Shown in pieces: positions 35,001 through 46,580 of a stretch of DNA of 64,000 nt. The first letter of the stretch is position 1, and every line of letters begins with the position of its first letter. A program made the position numbers and the translations under genes. Source of the stretch: Brachypodius melanocephalos (lineage: Eukaryota > Chordata > Aves > Passeriformes > Pycnonotidae); contig VZSR01000692.1 in assembly GCA_013398615.1 (NCBI GenBank), positions 125,365-189,364 on the forward strand. Reading direction: 5' to 3'. A model generated the notes under the pieces. The model did no database searches. It worked only from the letters and a program-made list of their open reading frames with translations, and had not been told where the DNA came from.

Positions 35001-38000
35001 CTGCCCAACACAGCAATGCAGGACAGTGGCAGAGCATTGCCACACACCATCACTTTGCTGGGTGCCGTGAAAGCTGGCGCTATCTGTCTCTGCCCGCACA
35101 GGCAGCAGGGGCAGGCAGAGCACAACCCACCTGCTCGGCTGCTGAGGTGGGTCTCTATGGAGCTGGGCTCAGGGCTGCTGAGGGCCTCCAGGTGCTGGCG
35201 CAATGACTCCAGCTCCTCCTCCAGTCCCGGGTGCTGCGGGTCGAAGAGGCTGCTTTGCTCTACTGCCTCGCTGAGGTGTTCCAGAATCTGTGTCACCCTG
35301 CGAGAGCCCAGCACCGCCCTGGCTTCAGGGACAGAGGGATGGGGACACCTTCCCCAGAGCTCTGGGGGAAAGAGCCCCTCAGGTGCAGAGGACAGCAGTC
35401 CTGTCTGAAACAGGGCACCACTGCCCTTGCCTGAGCACTGAAATCCAGTGTTCCAGGGTTCAGAGGAGAGCCTCAAGGTGTCTCCAAGGGCCATCTCCAT
35501 CCTCCTCCCAGCACCAATCACTTGGGAGCCCACAGGAGAACCAGACTGAGGTGTCCCCTGCACCAAGATCACGGTGGTCTGCACCCAAGCACTTTCAGGG
35601 ATACAAACTTCTGCCTCAGCCCTAGGGTGGCAGCACCAGCGTGGAAAGGGGCAGGGTCTGTGCAGAGCGTGAGGGCTGGGAGATGAAGTGCATGGTGAGG
35701 GCAGGAACTCACGTGGAGTTGGAGTACTGCAGGAAGCCAAACTCATCACGCTGGCCGTCGGGGCACAGGGACTGCATGACCGGCAGAATCCCAGCTGATG
35801 TAAGCGGGGCCGCCGTGTAGAAAGCTGGAGCCAGTAAGAGTGCAGAAGAGGCCAAGGAAAGTGCAGGCAGTGGGGAGAAGAGGCAAAGAGGCAGGGAGGG
35901 GAAAGGGGCCACCAGAGAAACAGACACTCAGTTCAGAAAAGCACACGCTAGGGTCTGTGAGCCACAGGAGTCTGGCGGCCACAATCAGAAGTCAGCAGCT
36001 TTCCCCCCAGGGCTGTCCTGGCTGGTGACTGTGGAGCTGCAGGCAGCTCCAGCACCCCTGGCTCCAGCCCTCTGGTCCCCACCCACTTTTCCCTGAGTGA
36101 TGGCTCCCTTAAGCCCCACAACAATGCCAGTTTCTGCCACTTGCCCACAAGATGGCCACCAACCTCCTACAGGCTCCCAGCCCCTCCTGTTAGTAGCCTC
36201 AGAGGCAGGGATGGATCTCCAGAGGAAAAGGAGGAAAAATATGACAGGGAAAATAGATTTGTCACCTGCAGCTCCCAGAGCCCCCAGCCTCCCCCCAACC
36301 CAGCTGCCTCAAGGTCTGGTGGCGGGAGATGGGTGGAAATGGAGACATGGAATGGAGAGATGGGAGAAACAAGAAGCAGCAAAAGGCTGGCAAACCTTCC
36401 CCCTTCCACTGGCACTGAGCCATCATCCCTGCTGGGACCCTCCCATGTCCTTCCCCAGGGCAGGGCAAGCTCAGAATGCCCCTGCCTGATGGGGTTGTCC
36501 ACAGGTTGTCACCAGGCGGTGACAGACAGGGACTCTGTTCTCACGACCCTGCTGATGACCCTGTGGTTAGAGATAGGTCAGTGCTGTTAGTAAGGCCACA
36601 ATTGTCAGAAACTGGTGAATACAGGCTTCTGGCAGGACCAAGGGACAGGTGCAGCATGGGATAGCCAGCAGCCTGCTGGGGTGGTGGAACCCACACTGGT
36701 GGCCATGCCACGGTTTGGTGACAAAGTCAGTGCATGGCATCTTGCTGGCCTTGAGACTCCACTAGTGCCACATCCCAGCTTGTCCCAGCCATGAGGGGCC
36801 AAGACAGGGACCTGGTGGCAGTGCCAGGGTGGGAGCCAGCCCCAGCCTCTTGGTGACTGGGCAAGACTGGGTGACCACAGGCCACCACATGGGTGACAGG
36901 ACCCAGCAGACTTTGCTCCAGGAGGGAGGCAAGAAGGGGTAAGACAAGCCTCTACCTGGCCTGGAGAACCCTATGCAGCCCAGGGGGCCAGGGACATGCA
37001 CCAGTGGTCCCAGCATCTGGGGAACCCAGCACCATAAATCAAGGGAGTATACCACCATGGCTGGTCAGTCCCCAGGGAGGAGCCAGCAGAGGCCATACTG
37101 TGCTGCCCAAGCTCATCTTCACCAGTTGTGGAGGAAGGCAAGGGGTTTACAGAGGCATGGATTAGGCCAGAGTGAGTTGATCTAAACCAGGCTCTTCCTC
37201 CCCACACTACGAGGCCAGCACTGGCAAGGGAATGGGGGGAGGCGCTCACCCATCCCACCAACTTACAGACTGGTGCATGCAGTTGAGGCATGAAGGGCAG
37301 GCGGGCAGGGGAGATGGTGGGAAAGAAAAAGAAAACATGAGCAGAAAAGAACAAAAAACCAAACCAAAAACCACACAACACAGAGCACAAGTCAGTGCCA
37401 AGGCAGGAACGCAGGTAGTGCCTGCCACAGCTGGACCGCACTGGCAGCTGGGCTCTCCCTCGCCGGCACACACTGAAACACAGGCTCAAACCATCGTTAC
37501 ATGGGGTCAACCACCAGTGCCCAGCATCTCCCCTGGCCCTGCTGTGCCATCTGTGCCAGGGCACCCATCAAGGCAGGCATCCACGGGCCCTTGTGAGCTG
37601 GCAGCTTCACTCTGCTGCCTCCCCCCAGCAGCTCAGCCCACAGTCACCAAAGCCGAGGCCAAAGCTTCAGCTGGAATTCTCTCAGAGCCCTCAGTTCCAG
37701 TCCCATCAATTTACCATCCTGCCAGGCCTCTGAGCACCCCAAGGCCAGGCATAGGGCTTCCTGTAGGTCACTTTCCCTCCCACTGGAGAGCCCTTCCAAG
37801 AGCCGCTCCAGCTGACCCTTGACTACCTGGGGGGACTGTGGCTGTTCCAGCACCATCCAGCTCCCCTTTCCCCACACAAAATGTCTGTGCTGATGACAGG
37901 CACAGTCTAGTTGGTACTGCCACCCCCAGGGGAGCCTCTCCAGGCTGGGATAGACTGCTACTTCCACCCACCACGTCTGCCCCACCAGTCCTTTGCTGTA

Positions 38001-41000
38001 GCCCCTGCCCAATACAATGTCCCCCAAAAGGCTTCTCTAGGTATCCCCTGCTCCCAGGCTGGAACACCTCCCCAGGGCCTCAGGGTGCCCCCAAGTGTGG
38101 GAGTGCCCCAAGCACTGCCTTGCTAGGACTCACCTTCCTTCACAGGGATGGTCGGCTTCTTCTGCCGCAGCCCCAGGAGGATGAAGAAGAGCACCAGGGG
38201 GATGAAGATTTCGAAGGTCAGCACCCACTGGGGATGACACAGAGCAGAGGAAACAGGATGTTTACGGACAGAACCCAGCCACCAGGGAGAAGCATGGGCA
38301 GTACAGGGGCCGCCAGGCATTGGTGCAGTGCAGCCCTGTGTCCACATATTGCAGGTGGCTGGTGGCTCCGTCACAGCTCACCCAGCAGCAAACAGGTTCC
38401 TGGGCATCCCATGACCTCCTGCCTGCACCACCCTGTCCAGAGCACTGCAGGACAGGGCAGGGTACACAGAAGGGATGGATGCCTCCCCCAGCAGTGCAAA
38501 CAGGGGGCTGGGGATTGAGCTCAGCCTCTCGATAGTCAACCATAGCTGGGGCTGCTCAGGGAGAAGACCTCAAGTCCTGAAGGCTAGTGCCATCACGGCC
38601 TGGAGGAGCATGATGTCCCCTTGTCACCTGTGGCACTGTTGGATCTAACAAGGTTCAACAGCTGAGTCTAATAGCAGAGGGTAGGTCTTCAGTTCAGCCA
38701 GGCCCTGGCACCAGCTCCAGGTGCAACTGGGCCATCCTGGTACCCCTTCTGTGCCCTCCCAAAAGGCTCTGGCTGCAAGGAATTGCCACTGGCAGTATAT
38801 GGAAAATACAAGCAAATTCCCAGGAATTCCTGGCCACAGTGGCTCAGGCTCTGTGCCCAGAGGGCCTGGGGATAGGCATCAGCATCTCCGGCCACCAGCA
38901 GGAGCAAGCACCCGGCACACTGTCAGCACAGCTGTTGCCACTTTGCACCGGAGTGCCCAGACATCACAGCCCCACTGCCCAGCAGCAGGAAACCCCTGCG
39001 GGTTTGGAAACTGAGGCACAGGGTGAGGTGAACCAACTTCGGCTCACTCCAGGGCCAGATCAGACCCAAGGCAGCTACTGAGACCCTGAAACCTGCTGTC
39101 ACCCATGGGCAGGGCAGGGCCCAGCTCCACTACTGGGAAGGAGCTTGCTACACCACCCACACCAGCCTCCCACCAGTGACCAGTGTCAATGGGCAAGACC
39201 ACAGGGTGACAAATTTCTTTAACATGAAAGATGCAGTTACCAACAGGTGACAGGGTCAGGCCCTCCTGTCTCCAACATCACCTCCATGCCGGCCCACTCA
39301 GAAGCTGCCAACACTCTGTCAAAAAAGCCAGAGCAGCCCCAAATGGCAGTAACCAGAGAGAGGCCTGCACTCAGGTCCCTGCCAGCAAATGCCCACAGTG
39401 CTACTTCTGTGGAATGAGCACAACTGGACCCATGGGTGCTGCCATGCTGCACTTGCTATGCCAGAGTTCCTGGTTTTGGAGAGGAAGAAGGACTGGAGGA
39501 GATGGAAAATGCCCTTAGGAGCAGTGTCTGACAATCCTCATCTTTCTGATAACACCAGTCCCAGCAACAGTCTCTGGTGTCACTGTTCCTGCACAAGGCA
39601 GGATAGCAGGGGACACCCTGACACACACACTGCTGTCCCGTGGCCCCTGCCCCACCCCCTGCCTGTTTACCAGGCACACAACAGGGCCTCTGTGCCCAGG
39701 CACCAGGAGGACCATCCCCACACACCCACGCTGGCCTGTACCAGGCTCGTGTGGAGACTGTCCTTGGTGGCAGCAGCTTGTTGAAACCTGCTTGTTGTTA
39801 TTTATTTTTTCGATGGGGTCATTGACTTTTCCTCATCTCCATCCCCAGATATGTCCCTTGTCCTCAGCCCCTTCTGCACTGCCACATACCCCAGTGTCAC
39901 AGCAGGCTGTCCCACACCTTTGGCACCCAGAGTGACATGGTGATGGGCAGACATGGTAGCATGTCTATTTACCAGGCTGTACCTCTAGGACTGAACCTGC
40001 CCTCCTGGTCCCCAGGGCTGCCCCCATGGGAACTTCCCAGAAGTGGGGAGGCCAGGGCTGTTCCACACCCACAGTGAGGCACTGGCACGCAGCAGAGCCC
40101 AACAGAGCCTCAGACTCACAGAGAGGCACCCAGCGGGGACATCGGCACAGCCTGGAGATGGTAGGGTCCCTGCCCACAGGGGCAAGACACTGGGGGACAT
40201 TTTGGGCTTGTATGGAGAAGCAAGGAGGAAAGGCCAGGATGCATGCAACTGAGAAGGAAATGCTCCCCAGTAGGCAGGAGAGGGTTGAGGAGAGGAGACG
40301 GGCCGGTCCCTGCCAGCAGCTGGCCATAATTGCACCAGCTAGTCTGCCATGCCCTGTCATCCATCCCCTGTCTCCCTTCTCTCTTGACGAGGGCACAGGT
40401 GCAGGACCGAGGCTGGGACACTGGTCCCAGGAGCCCTTGTACCAGGTGACAGTGGCTGTGGGGGCCAGGGACAGCTCCTGGGTGGTGGCATTCACTCCTT
40501 CCACATCCCCTGCCATATGCTCATTTCAGTCTGGTTGGATGTGAGCAGGATGAGGTCATAAGTACTGTCCAGGTTTGCACAAGTGCTGGGTGTCCACTTG
40601 TTACCCCAAGTGGGGTAACTTGTCCCATGCTTAGCCCAGTCCTTGGCTAGAGGCAGGGGTGGTGGAGTCCTGCCCAATTCCCCCAGCAGGGAGGCAAAGC
40701 TGGGTGGGTGCCACAGCAGGGTGCTGGCCCATGGCAGGGGGACATGTCTTTCCTGGAGTATTGGGACAGTGATTCAAATGCCTCTGCCCATCCCCTACCA
40801 CATTGTCAAACGGGAGTGAGAGGCTGCGAGGAGCCCAAGCAGGAGGCAGCAGTGCCTGCTGCAACACACAGCTCCCACACAGGCAGGTCAAAAGGCCAGA
40901 TAAGCACCACAGGACAGTGGTGCAAACAGAGCAGAGCAAACAGCCCAGCCCAGCACAATGGTGCCACCATGCCCACCCTCCAGCCAGCACTGGGACAGCT

Positions 41001-44000
41001 GGGAGATGTGCTGGAGCCAGGGTCAGCACAGATGTGGGTGTCAGGTCATGAACAACTGCACAACTCCATTGGTGTCCCCAGGATGCGGCAGCACTCATGT
41101 CCCAGTAGCTCAGGGGGCAGTCCTCGTGGGGACAGGCAGGTCAGGCAGAGGCAGCTCTTCCTGTTCATCGCTGTCACCCAGAAGTTCTTTCAATTCCCTC
41201 CTGCCTGCCCCCAGCAACACGTGACGCCCACAGCCTCCAGCCAGCATGATGTGGGAGAGGGGCAGTCAGGGGCTGGGCACTACTAAGACTCAAGCTGGCA
41301 ACTCCAGCGACACCCCTGCACCCTAAACCTGCCATGTCAGCCCACCTCTCCCATAGCCTGGCACCTGCAAAGGGGTTTACTGGCTCCAACAGAGGTGAAG
41401 CAGCACCACACATAGCATCCAAAATCCCTGCATGCACCCCCCAGAGGACAGGGAAGGGTCTGCCTGTGCTCTTCATGGGAGAAAGGAGCTGCTGCCTACT
41501 CCATGCCAGCCTCTCTGCCAATCCCAGTGCTGCCCACAGTGTGAGCAGGAACTCGCAATAGGTGCTGGCAGAAACTCTGAGGGATGGGGCTCTCACCTCC
41601 TGCAGGAATCAACTTTTCCAATAGCATTTTAAGGCTGCAGAAATATCTTTACATTTTCATAGCTCCAGACTTTAATCACTGTCAAATGTCCACTTTTCCC
41701 TACAGCCAGAAAGCAAAGGCAGGTAAAGCCATGATCACTGGGAAAGATGAGCTTGAGTGCTCTAAAGGCAAATTAGGCCCCAAAATGCCTGAGGCTAAGC
41801 TGCCTAGCTCCATTGGAGACCTGACCATGACACCCAATGATGGCCACCCCCCACGTGTGGGTCTGAGAGATTTCCTCAAAGTCACCCAGTCCCATGGGGT
41901 CCAGGATCTGCCCAACTCCCATCCTGCCAAGGCCTGGCCACCCTCACCTCTCCCTCTGGTCACTTCCAGTTATGTCCATCTGTCCACTACCCCCTGCCTC
42001 CAGCATGAGCACATCCCCACTCCTGACAGCCCCGGCACAATAGCCCGGAGTCCTGCCTTGGCGAGGCTGGAGGAGCAACAAGTCCCTGCTGGGGTTAGTC
42101 AACAACTCTTCTGAGCTGAAGACCCAAGAATTCCCACCACGGTTCTCCCCATTCCTGCAGTGTCAGCCAGGCACCTGTGTGCTGGGCCGAGAGGGCACAT
42201 CATCATCAGTGCCCTATGCAAAGGCCACATAGCACTGGGACAGGGCCACCCTCCCACTGGCACAAGATGCCTGACCTGAGCACAGGGTCATGCCAGCAGC
42301 CAGTGTGGAGGAAGGTGTTCTGCAACAGGTGCCCACCAGCTGCCCTGCCAACAGGGACTCACAGAGACACTGCTGCACCAGCACACCCCTGCCAAACCCA
42401 TGCTTCCCTTCCCCACGCCTGCTGCAAACAACAAGCGGGCAAAAAGAACTCAGAGCCAGGGCAGTACCCAACTGATTCCTGCTGCGTCCAGTACCAGCAT
42501 CCTCCCAGCCCTGGCAGCAGGAGCTGGCAGGGCCACACACACAGGGTCCTAGGGACACTGCACCCCAGCAGATGCATTGTTACAGCCCCCCAGCACCCTA
42601 AATTTCAGCCTTTCTTTTTCTGGCAGCATCAGTTTCCCCCCATCTCTCTGCCACCAGCCAGGGGAAAGGGACAGACCTGCCAGCTCCTGTGTGGAGAGTT
42701 TTCTTTCTTCAGGACAAAGTCCAAAAGGCACAGATCCAGCCACATTGCTGTCAGCTCACCCTTTCCTCATCCCAGGGCCCATGCCATAGGGAGTTCCACC
42801 AATGTGCTGCAGCACCAAAACAGCACAGAACTGCTCCCATCAGTCCCCCAGAAGAGCCTTGATCTGCCCACCAACCCTTTCCCAAGACCAAGCAAACTGG
42901 CAGCACACTTCTATCAGTAGGAGCTCCAGCTGTGGCTGCCTGCCCATCCCAAATGAATGGGCACAAAGCACCCCAAGGCAGGCAGGTGAACACCCTGAAC
43001 TGTGCCTGTGGTGACTTTTAAGAGAGCACCTGCTAATTTTACATCCAACATAGGTTTAAATCAGATACTGAAGTCAGGGGAGAGCCCAACCTTTAACAAT
43101 TTCAGTCCCAGCAGACTCAAAGCACAGCCAGCAATCTCCAGGGCTGCCATGGGTACCCCGGGGGATCCCACAGCCTGGGCTTCCCTCCACCAAGAGCTAT
43201 TGATGCTGTTCTGCTCAGACCTCCATCATCCCAGGGTTCCTCCCTGAATTTCTGCTCTGGGAAGAATAAAATCGGGGCCAAACCCCAGAGCAGCCATTGG
43301 CACAGCTCAACCGCATTAGGCAAGGTCCAAAGCCATCATGGGCTGGGAACAAGGCCTTACAAGAGGTGCCACTGGCCAGGGACAGCACCTGGCCATGCTG
43401 CACATCTCTCTACATCCACCACCCACCTATAAATGGCCTGGCCAAGCTCGCATCAGGTGCCTATGAATAACATCTATCTCAAAACCATGGCTCTACCCTA
43501 CTGTAATCCTACTCCTGAACAGCCCCTGCTGCCAGGGACAATAGGGACGCTTCCAGACCACCAACATTCATGGGCAGAACACAGAACTGCTCCAGCTCTC
43601 AAGTCCAAGCCCAGGGCCCTCAGTCAAACCTGGGGTCTCTGCTTCCCACCCCACTCTGCAGCACTGGGTTTGCTGCTCCACCTATTGCCGGGAGGGGAGC
43701 CCACGGTGGCAAGGACTGACCGCAGGGGAGCACCTGAAGCACCAGGGTATGCCAAAAGGCAGCTGTTGGTGCCCACACTCCCTCTCCAAGGCTGGGAGAA
43801 GCCCAGCAACCCCAAACTCTGCCTGCCCCTGGGAGAACACCCAGCAGGAGAATGGGCTAGTAGTACATCCCCCCTTCCCTGCTCCAGTCCCTCAGCCTCT
43901 GGCTGCTGCAGTGAAATCATCTCAGTGGGAGCTAGTTTCTCTCATCGAAACATCCATCTGCGGCCGCTGCTAGGGCAGACGTGCACTGGTGAACTCACTG

Positions 44001-45565
44001 CCGAAAGCCAGGTGCAGCTGCCATGCAGGGCCTGGCTCTGCCCTGGCTAGCCAGCACTGCTTGGAGGGAGCAGAACTCCCCAGCGAGTGGGCAGGATGAT
44101 GGCCCCTGAGCAGACCAGGGACACCAAGTGACTCTGGGATTCACACACAGCAGTAGCACAAGGAAGGAGGCGACATACACAAGGCACGCGCATCCTCAGG
44201 GCACAGCTGTCCTAGGGATTGCATCAAATCCATCCATGAGCACCCGCGGCACTGGGACCAGCTCTCATCCTGGCACACAGCTGGTCCCCTGCACACCCCA
44301 TGCACTCACAGCATCACTGGGTGAGCAAGGAGGGGTTGCTCCATACTCTGCCACCCTTCCCGCAGCAGTCTATACACATGGAGGTGATGGGGCCTGGGCT
44401 CTTCAACCGCCTTCTCTGGCCACAGCTTCCCGTGCTGCAGCCCCATGCCGCCCACAGGGCTGGTAGAGAGGGTCACGGAGAAATGGGTCCCCAAAAGCTG
44501 TGCACCCCCACTCTGTAACCCAATGGCCAGGGCAACCAGGGCCGGGTCAGCTGGTGTGTGCCAGGGCCCAGCTGTGCCAGGCTGCTCATCCTTGCGGGCA
44601 AGGGTCTGGTGCAGCCCCTGCCGTGGCCACACAGCTCTGCTCAGAGTAAAGAGGGGAGATGACTCAGCCAAAGAAGCATCATACCCCTCATCCATTTTGG
44701 GGACACTAGGGCCGTCGGTGCACGGAAACCTGCCTGCAGCGCCAGGCTCGGCCCTGCTCCTATCGCAGGGGCCTCTGCTGCTCCGGCTACCGGGACATAG
44801 GGTCTGTTGCTGGAGGTTGCCGGTGAAGAACAGCAGGATCGGGCCTGCGGGATATTTGAGACTTGAAGAGAAAAGCGATGCCAGCTTGAGAGCAGCAGCT
44901 CGCTCCCCTCCCCCACCCGCTAAAAATAACCGGCTCCGTCGGGCCACGCAGCCACCCCCTGCCCACAGCTGCGGGGTCCCGCGGGAGGCTGATGGGTGAC
45001 CCCACACAGGGAGCCTGCGACAGGGTGGCAGCGGCCCCGAGGTCCCAGCACGATGCCATCTTGCCCCTTCTGCCAGCCCGGGAGGGACACACACCAGCCC
45101 TCCGGCCCCCAACCCCACGAAGCTGCCTTTTCTCCAGCCCACAGAAGACCGGCGGCTCCGACCCACATAAGGGCTGAGAACCTATTTATACCCGACGGGT
45201 ACCAGGGCTCGGGGAGCGATCCCACCCGGGCGGGGACGACATTCAGCCCCGATCCCAGGCTCCTCCTGCAGCCCCCGGGTCCGGGCGTCTCCACGGACAC
45301 GACAGCGAAGACGGAGAGCCCCAACTGTTGCTGCCACAGAGGGGGCCGGGGGCGCGCCGGGCCGGAGGATTCGTGCACGGGCGGCCCCAGGCAGGCGGAC
45401 ACCGCAGCGCCGAGGGACCGGGGGGACCCTCGGGCACCACTTCCGCGCAGGGCCCAGCCTCGCCCCTCGGGGCTGCAGGGCCCCCCCGCCCCCGCTCACC
45501 GGGCTGCGCCGCTTCAGCGTCACGTTCTTCCAGAGCAGAAGATGGAGCTGATGCAGGAACCCCAT
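14959..45565 (-). CDS. ABCA2: ABCA2, full-length ABCA-type lipid transporter (gene span; part of NBD2 lost in a gap)
   Basis: Endolysosomal ABC transporter of the ABCA subfamily. It is implicated in sterol, sphingolipid and myelin lipid handling and is strongly expressed in oligodendrocytes. I placed 46 coding exons. The phase of each matches the next from ATG (45565) to the exon ending at 16634, and again from 16430 to TGA (14959-14961). Visible coding length is 7149 nt, about 2380 residues; with about 125 residues expected in the gap this is close to the human 2435. Architecture: TM1, large ectodomain 1, TM2-6, NBD1, linker, TM7, ectodomain 2, TM8-12, NBD2, C-terminal tail ending [11 protein letters not shown] as in mammals. 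All introns are GT-AG except one GC-AG (donor at 20869-20870). The exon blocks are listed separately. Identity is beyond reasonable doubt. Confidence 0.97.
15138..15210. other. Two back-to-back hairpins in the last ABCA2 intron
   Basis: First hairpin: arms 15138-15148 and 15154-15164, 10 of 11 positions paired with a 5-base loop. One base (15165) follows. Second hairpin: arms 15166-15184 and 15192-15210, 19 of 19 positions paired with a 7-base loop at 15185-15191. Both lie in the 245-bp intron between exons 15240-15446 and 14959-14994. The second stem is GC-rich. No transposon ends or target-site duplication are visible. Function unknown. Confidence 0.9.
16443..16542. other. Assembly gap (100 N)
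   Basis: Exactly 100 N, the conventional placeholder for a gap of unknown length. It removes the middle of ABCA2 NBD2. Confidence 0.99.
17213..19442 (-). CDS. ABCA2: ABCA2 exons 35-39: transmembrane segments 8-12
   Basis: Exons: 19268-19442, 19072-19187, 18480-18627, 18149-18272 and 17213-17345. Hydrophobic segments include [58 protein letters not shown] and [20 protein letters not shown]. Near the end are [20 protein letters not shown] and [21 protein letters not shown]1 fragment of about 270 bp sits in the intron between 18627 and 19072. Confidence 0.94.
17835..17852. repeat. Short (CAG)6 repeat in ABCA2 intron
   Basis: Six uninterrupted CAG units (CTG on the ABCA2 sense strand), in the intron between exons 18149-18272 and 17213-17345. 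Short and probably inert. Confidence 0.9.
18778..19045 (-). repeat. CR1 LINE fragment in ABCA2 intron
   Basis: On the plus strand it begins CACAGAACAGTTTGGAATGG and continues with AGGTCATCTAACCCAGT, GACACCTTCCACTAG, ACCTGGCCTTGAACA and TTCTTCCTAGTATCTGG, the reverse complement of a CR1 3' end. It is in the same sense as ABCA2. Limits approximate. Confidence 0.88.
19701..22695 (-). CDS. ABCA2: ABCA2 exons 28-34: TM7 and second luminal domain
   Basis: Exons: 22477-22695, 22222-22324, 21539-21864, 20871-21084, 20590-20695, 20183-20294 and 19701-19761. Exon 28 has [20 protein letters not shown] and the TM7 core [16 protein letters not shown]. The luminal part includes [33 protein letters not shown], cysteine-rich [32 protein letters not shown] and [20 protein letters not shown]. 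Exon 34 uses the donor CT|gtaggt, with the next exon starting CCTGCAAGG; this is the only pairing that restores LDYLLQGTD. Confidence 0.93.
23732..25141 (-). CDS. ABCA2: ABCA2 exons 25-27: cytoplasmic linker
   Basis: Exons: 24957-25141, 24748-24868 and 23732-24019. EPGQPHSP begins the variable linker; SYILPSEA and [20 protein letters not shown] are the conserved ABCA linker motifs. [20 protein letters not shown] and [15 protein letters not shown] lead to the second half. A CR1 fragment lies in the intron between exons 26 and 27. Confidence 0.93.
24098..24605 (-). repeat. CR1 LINE fragment in ABCA2 intron
   Basis: It starts CACAGAATCACAGACTGG and contains GGGACACCTTTTGCTAGACC, TTCTAACATCTAATC, CCCCAGCTCTCCCAGCC and a terminal ATTCCAGGTGGGAG-like segment, all reverse-complement CR1. 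At about 0.5 kb it is one of the two longest fragments in the window. Same sense as ABCA2. Confidence 0.88.
25556..26989 (-). CDS. ABCA2: ABCA2 exons 21-24: nucleotide-binding domain 1
   Basis: Exons: 26809-26989, 26298-26510, 25819-26015 and 25556-25738. All ATPase motifs are intact: Walker [10 protein letters not shown]-loop in MCPQHNVLF, signature [10 protein letters not shown], Walker B VILDEP followed by TAGVDP, and H-loop in [15 protein letters not shown]. An ABCA regulatory-type stretch ([19 protein letters not shown]) follows. NBD1 should be catalytically competent. Confidence 0.96.
27286..29422 (-). CDS. ABCA2: ABCA2 exons 16-20: transmembrane segments 2-6
   Basis: Exons: 29308-29422, 28768-28958, 28387-28537, 27883-28087 and 27286-27450. 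Hydrophobic stretches include [74 protein letters not shown] and [20 protein letters not shown]. The block ends with [13 protein letters not shown], the conserved lead-in to NBD1, and [13 protein letters not shown]. Confidence 0.94.
29971..35824 (-). CDS. ABCA2: ABCA2 exons 3-15: first large luminal/extracellular domain
   Basis: Exons: 35713-35824, 35131-35297, 34801-34928, 34528-34632, 33874-34059, 33574-33792, 32643-32977, 32255-32414, 31938-32066, 31511-31678, 30680-30776, 30154-30327 and 29971-30073. The early part (exons 4-9) is weakly conserved and alanine/leucine-rich. From [14 protein letters not shown] onward it is nearly mammalian ([68 protein letters not shown]). Many N-glycosylation sequons are visible ([34 protein letters not shown]), as expected for a luminal loop. 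Confidence 0.93.
30789..31245 (-). repeat. CR1 LINE fragment in ABCA2 intron
   Basis: It starts AATCATAGAATCACTAAG and contains AAGATCATTGAGTCC, GCCACTGCCCTGGGCAGCC-like text, TTTTCCCTGAAATCC, CTTCCTGTTGTCCTGTCAC and CTTTTCTCCAGGCTGAGC, the reverse complement of CR1. It lies in the intron between exons 31511-31678 and 30680-30776. Same sense as ABCA2. Confidence 0.88.
35825..38133 (-). other. ABCA2 intron 2
   Basis: A 2.3-kb intron without recognisable exons on either strand. An A-rich stretch with AAACC repeats lies at 37320-37380. Confidence 0.7.
38134..45565 (-). CDS. ABCA2: ABCA2 exons 1-2: N-terminus and first transmembrane segment
   Basis: Exon 1 is 45500-45565 (22 codons, [20 protein letters not shown] then SP). 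Exon 2 is 38134-38227, encoding [20 protein letters not shown] and [11 protein letters not shown]; this is TM1 with its flanking basic residues. The ATG has a good context (ACC ATG G) and sits in a CpG-rich region. Exon 1 and exon 2 are separated by 7.3 kb, the largest intron of the gene. Confidence 0.95.
38228..45499 (-). other. ABCA2 intron 1
   Basis: A 7.3-kb first intron. The open frames in it (up to about 290 codons near 44300-45170) are GC-driven and do not resemble known proteins. CpG density rises from about 44660 towards exon 1. No nested gene is supported. Confidence 0.7.
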
Positions 45566-45990
45566 GGTCGGGTCGAGCCGGCCCTGCCGAAGGGCCGCGC
45601 CGCGCTCAGCTCCGCGGTCACCCGTTGCACACCGCCATCCCCTCCTAGCCGCCGTCTACTGCTTGCCGTGTGTTGCGAAGAAGCGAATCGGCCTCGGCCG
45701 GGGCCTGGCTCCGCCGCACCCGCCCCGACCCTGCGCAGCACCAGCACCACCCCCGGGCCGCGGCGGCCGCCCCTTAAAGGCACCGCCGGACCCGCCCGCT
45801 CCGCCTGCCCAGCGGCCCCGACGCAGCGCGGCCCGGGCCCGGCTCATCCGGGCGACAGCGGCCCCGGTGCTGGCTGTCCGGAGCGGGGCTGCTGCGCCGG
45901 GGGCCGGTGAACCCTCGCTCCCCTCGAGCCGCCGCCCTCCCGCCGCTCATCCATACACAAGTCACCTCCGCGCCTCTGCCCCTGGCGGCC
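44660..45990 (-). promoter_or_regulatory. CpG island / ABCA2 promoter region
   Basis: CpG-dense sequence (for example GGGCGCGCCGGGCCGG, CGGCGGCCGCCCC) spans the first coding exon and about 0.4 kb upstream of it. No TATA box at a usual distance is evident. Limits by eye; the transcription start cannot be fixed from sequence alone. Confidence 0.7.
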
Positions 45991-46229
45991 CCCCAGGACA
46001 GGACGGACTAGCCCATGGCTGCGGGATGTGTGTACCAGGGTGCCACGGCTATCCCTGCTCTTGAATGCTACCTACCCTACTCCTGCCTGCCCTCTCCCAG
46101 GGGCATGTGCTGGGGCGTCCACAGGTGTTTTTGGAGGGACCAAACTGCTTCCACATATGTCTCTTGTCAGCTCTGCACCCAGGGCTGGTTGTCCTCAGCA
46201 GTAAGGACTGAACCAGCCTAGCTGTCTTC

Positions 46230-46580
46230 CTTAATCCCCTCTACTCTTCCTTCTATTAATCCTTCCATCCGTCCTTTTTTTCCTGCCATTCATCCATCCT
46301 TCCTCCTATCCATCCATCCATCCATCCATCCATCCATCCATCCATCCATCCATCCATCTATCCTGCCATCTATCCTTCCTTCCATCCTTCCTTCCATCGG
46401 TTCTTCCTTCTTTTTCTCCTTCCTGCCATCTTTTCTTCTTTCTGTCAGTCGTTGCTTGCATCCATTCCCCCATTCTTCTTTCTCTCCCTTTTCTTGTCCC
46501 TCTGGTTCTCTCCATTTCCCACCTGTCCCTGCCTCTTCCTGTTCTCCTTCAGCCTTCTCTCCCCCTTCGCTCTCCTTTCC
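46230..46580. repeat. Polypyrimidine tract with (CATC)n microsatellite
   Basis: An almost pure pyrimidine strand with a core of about 12.7 tandem CATC units at 46308-46358, surrounded by degenerate TTCC/ATCC units. On the minus strand it is open and reads as WMDG repeats, which is an artefact of the tetranucleotide. It lies about 0.7 kb upstream of the ABCA2 start codon. Confidence 0.95.

Noticed and set aside
44306..45910. Long open frames (286 and 304 codons) around the ABCA2 first exon
   Set aside because: GC-rich CpG-island sequence lacks stops in several frames; the real coding part is only 45500-45565.
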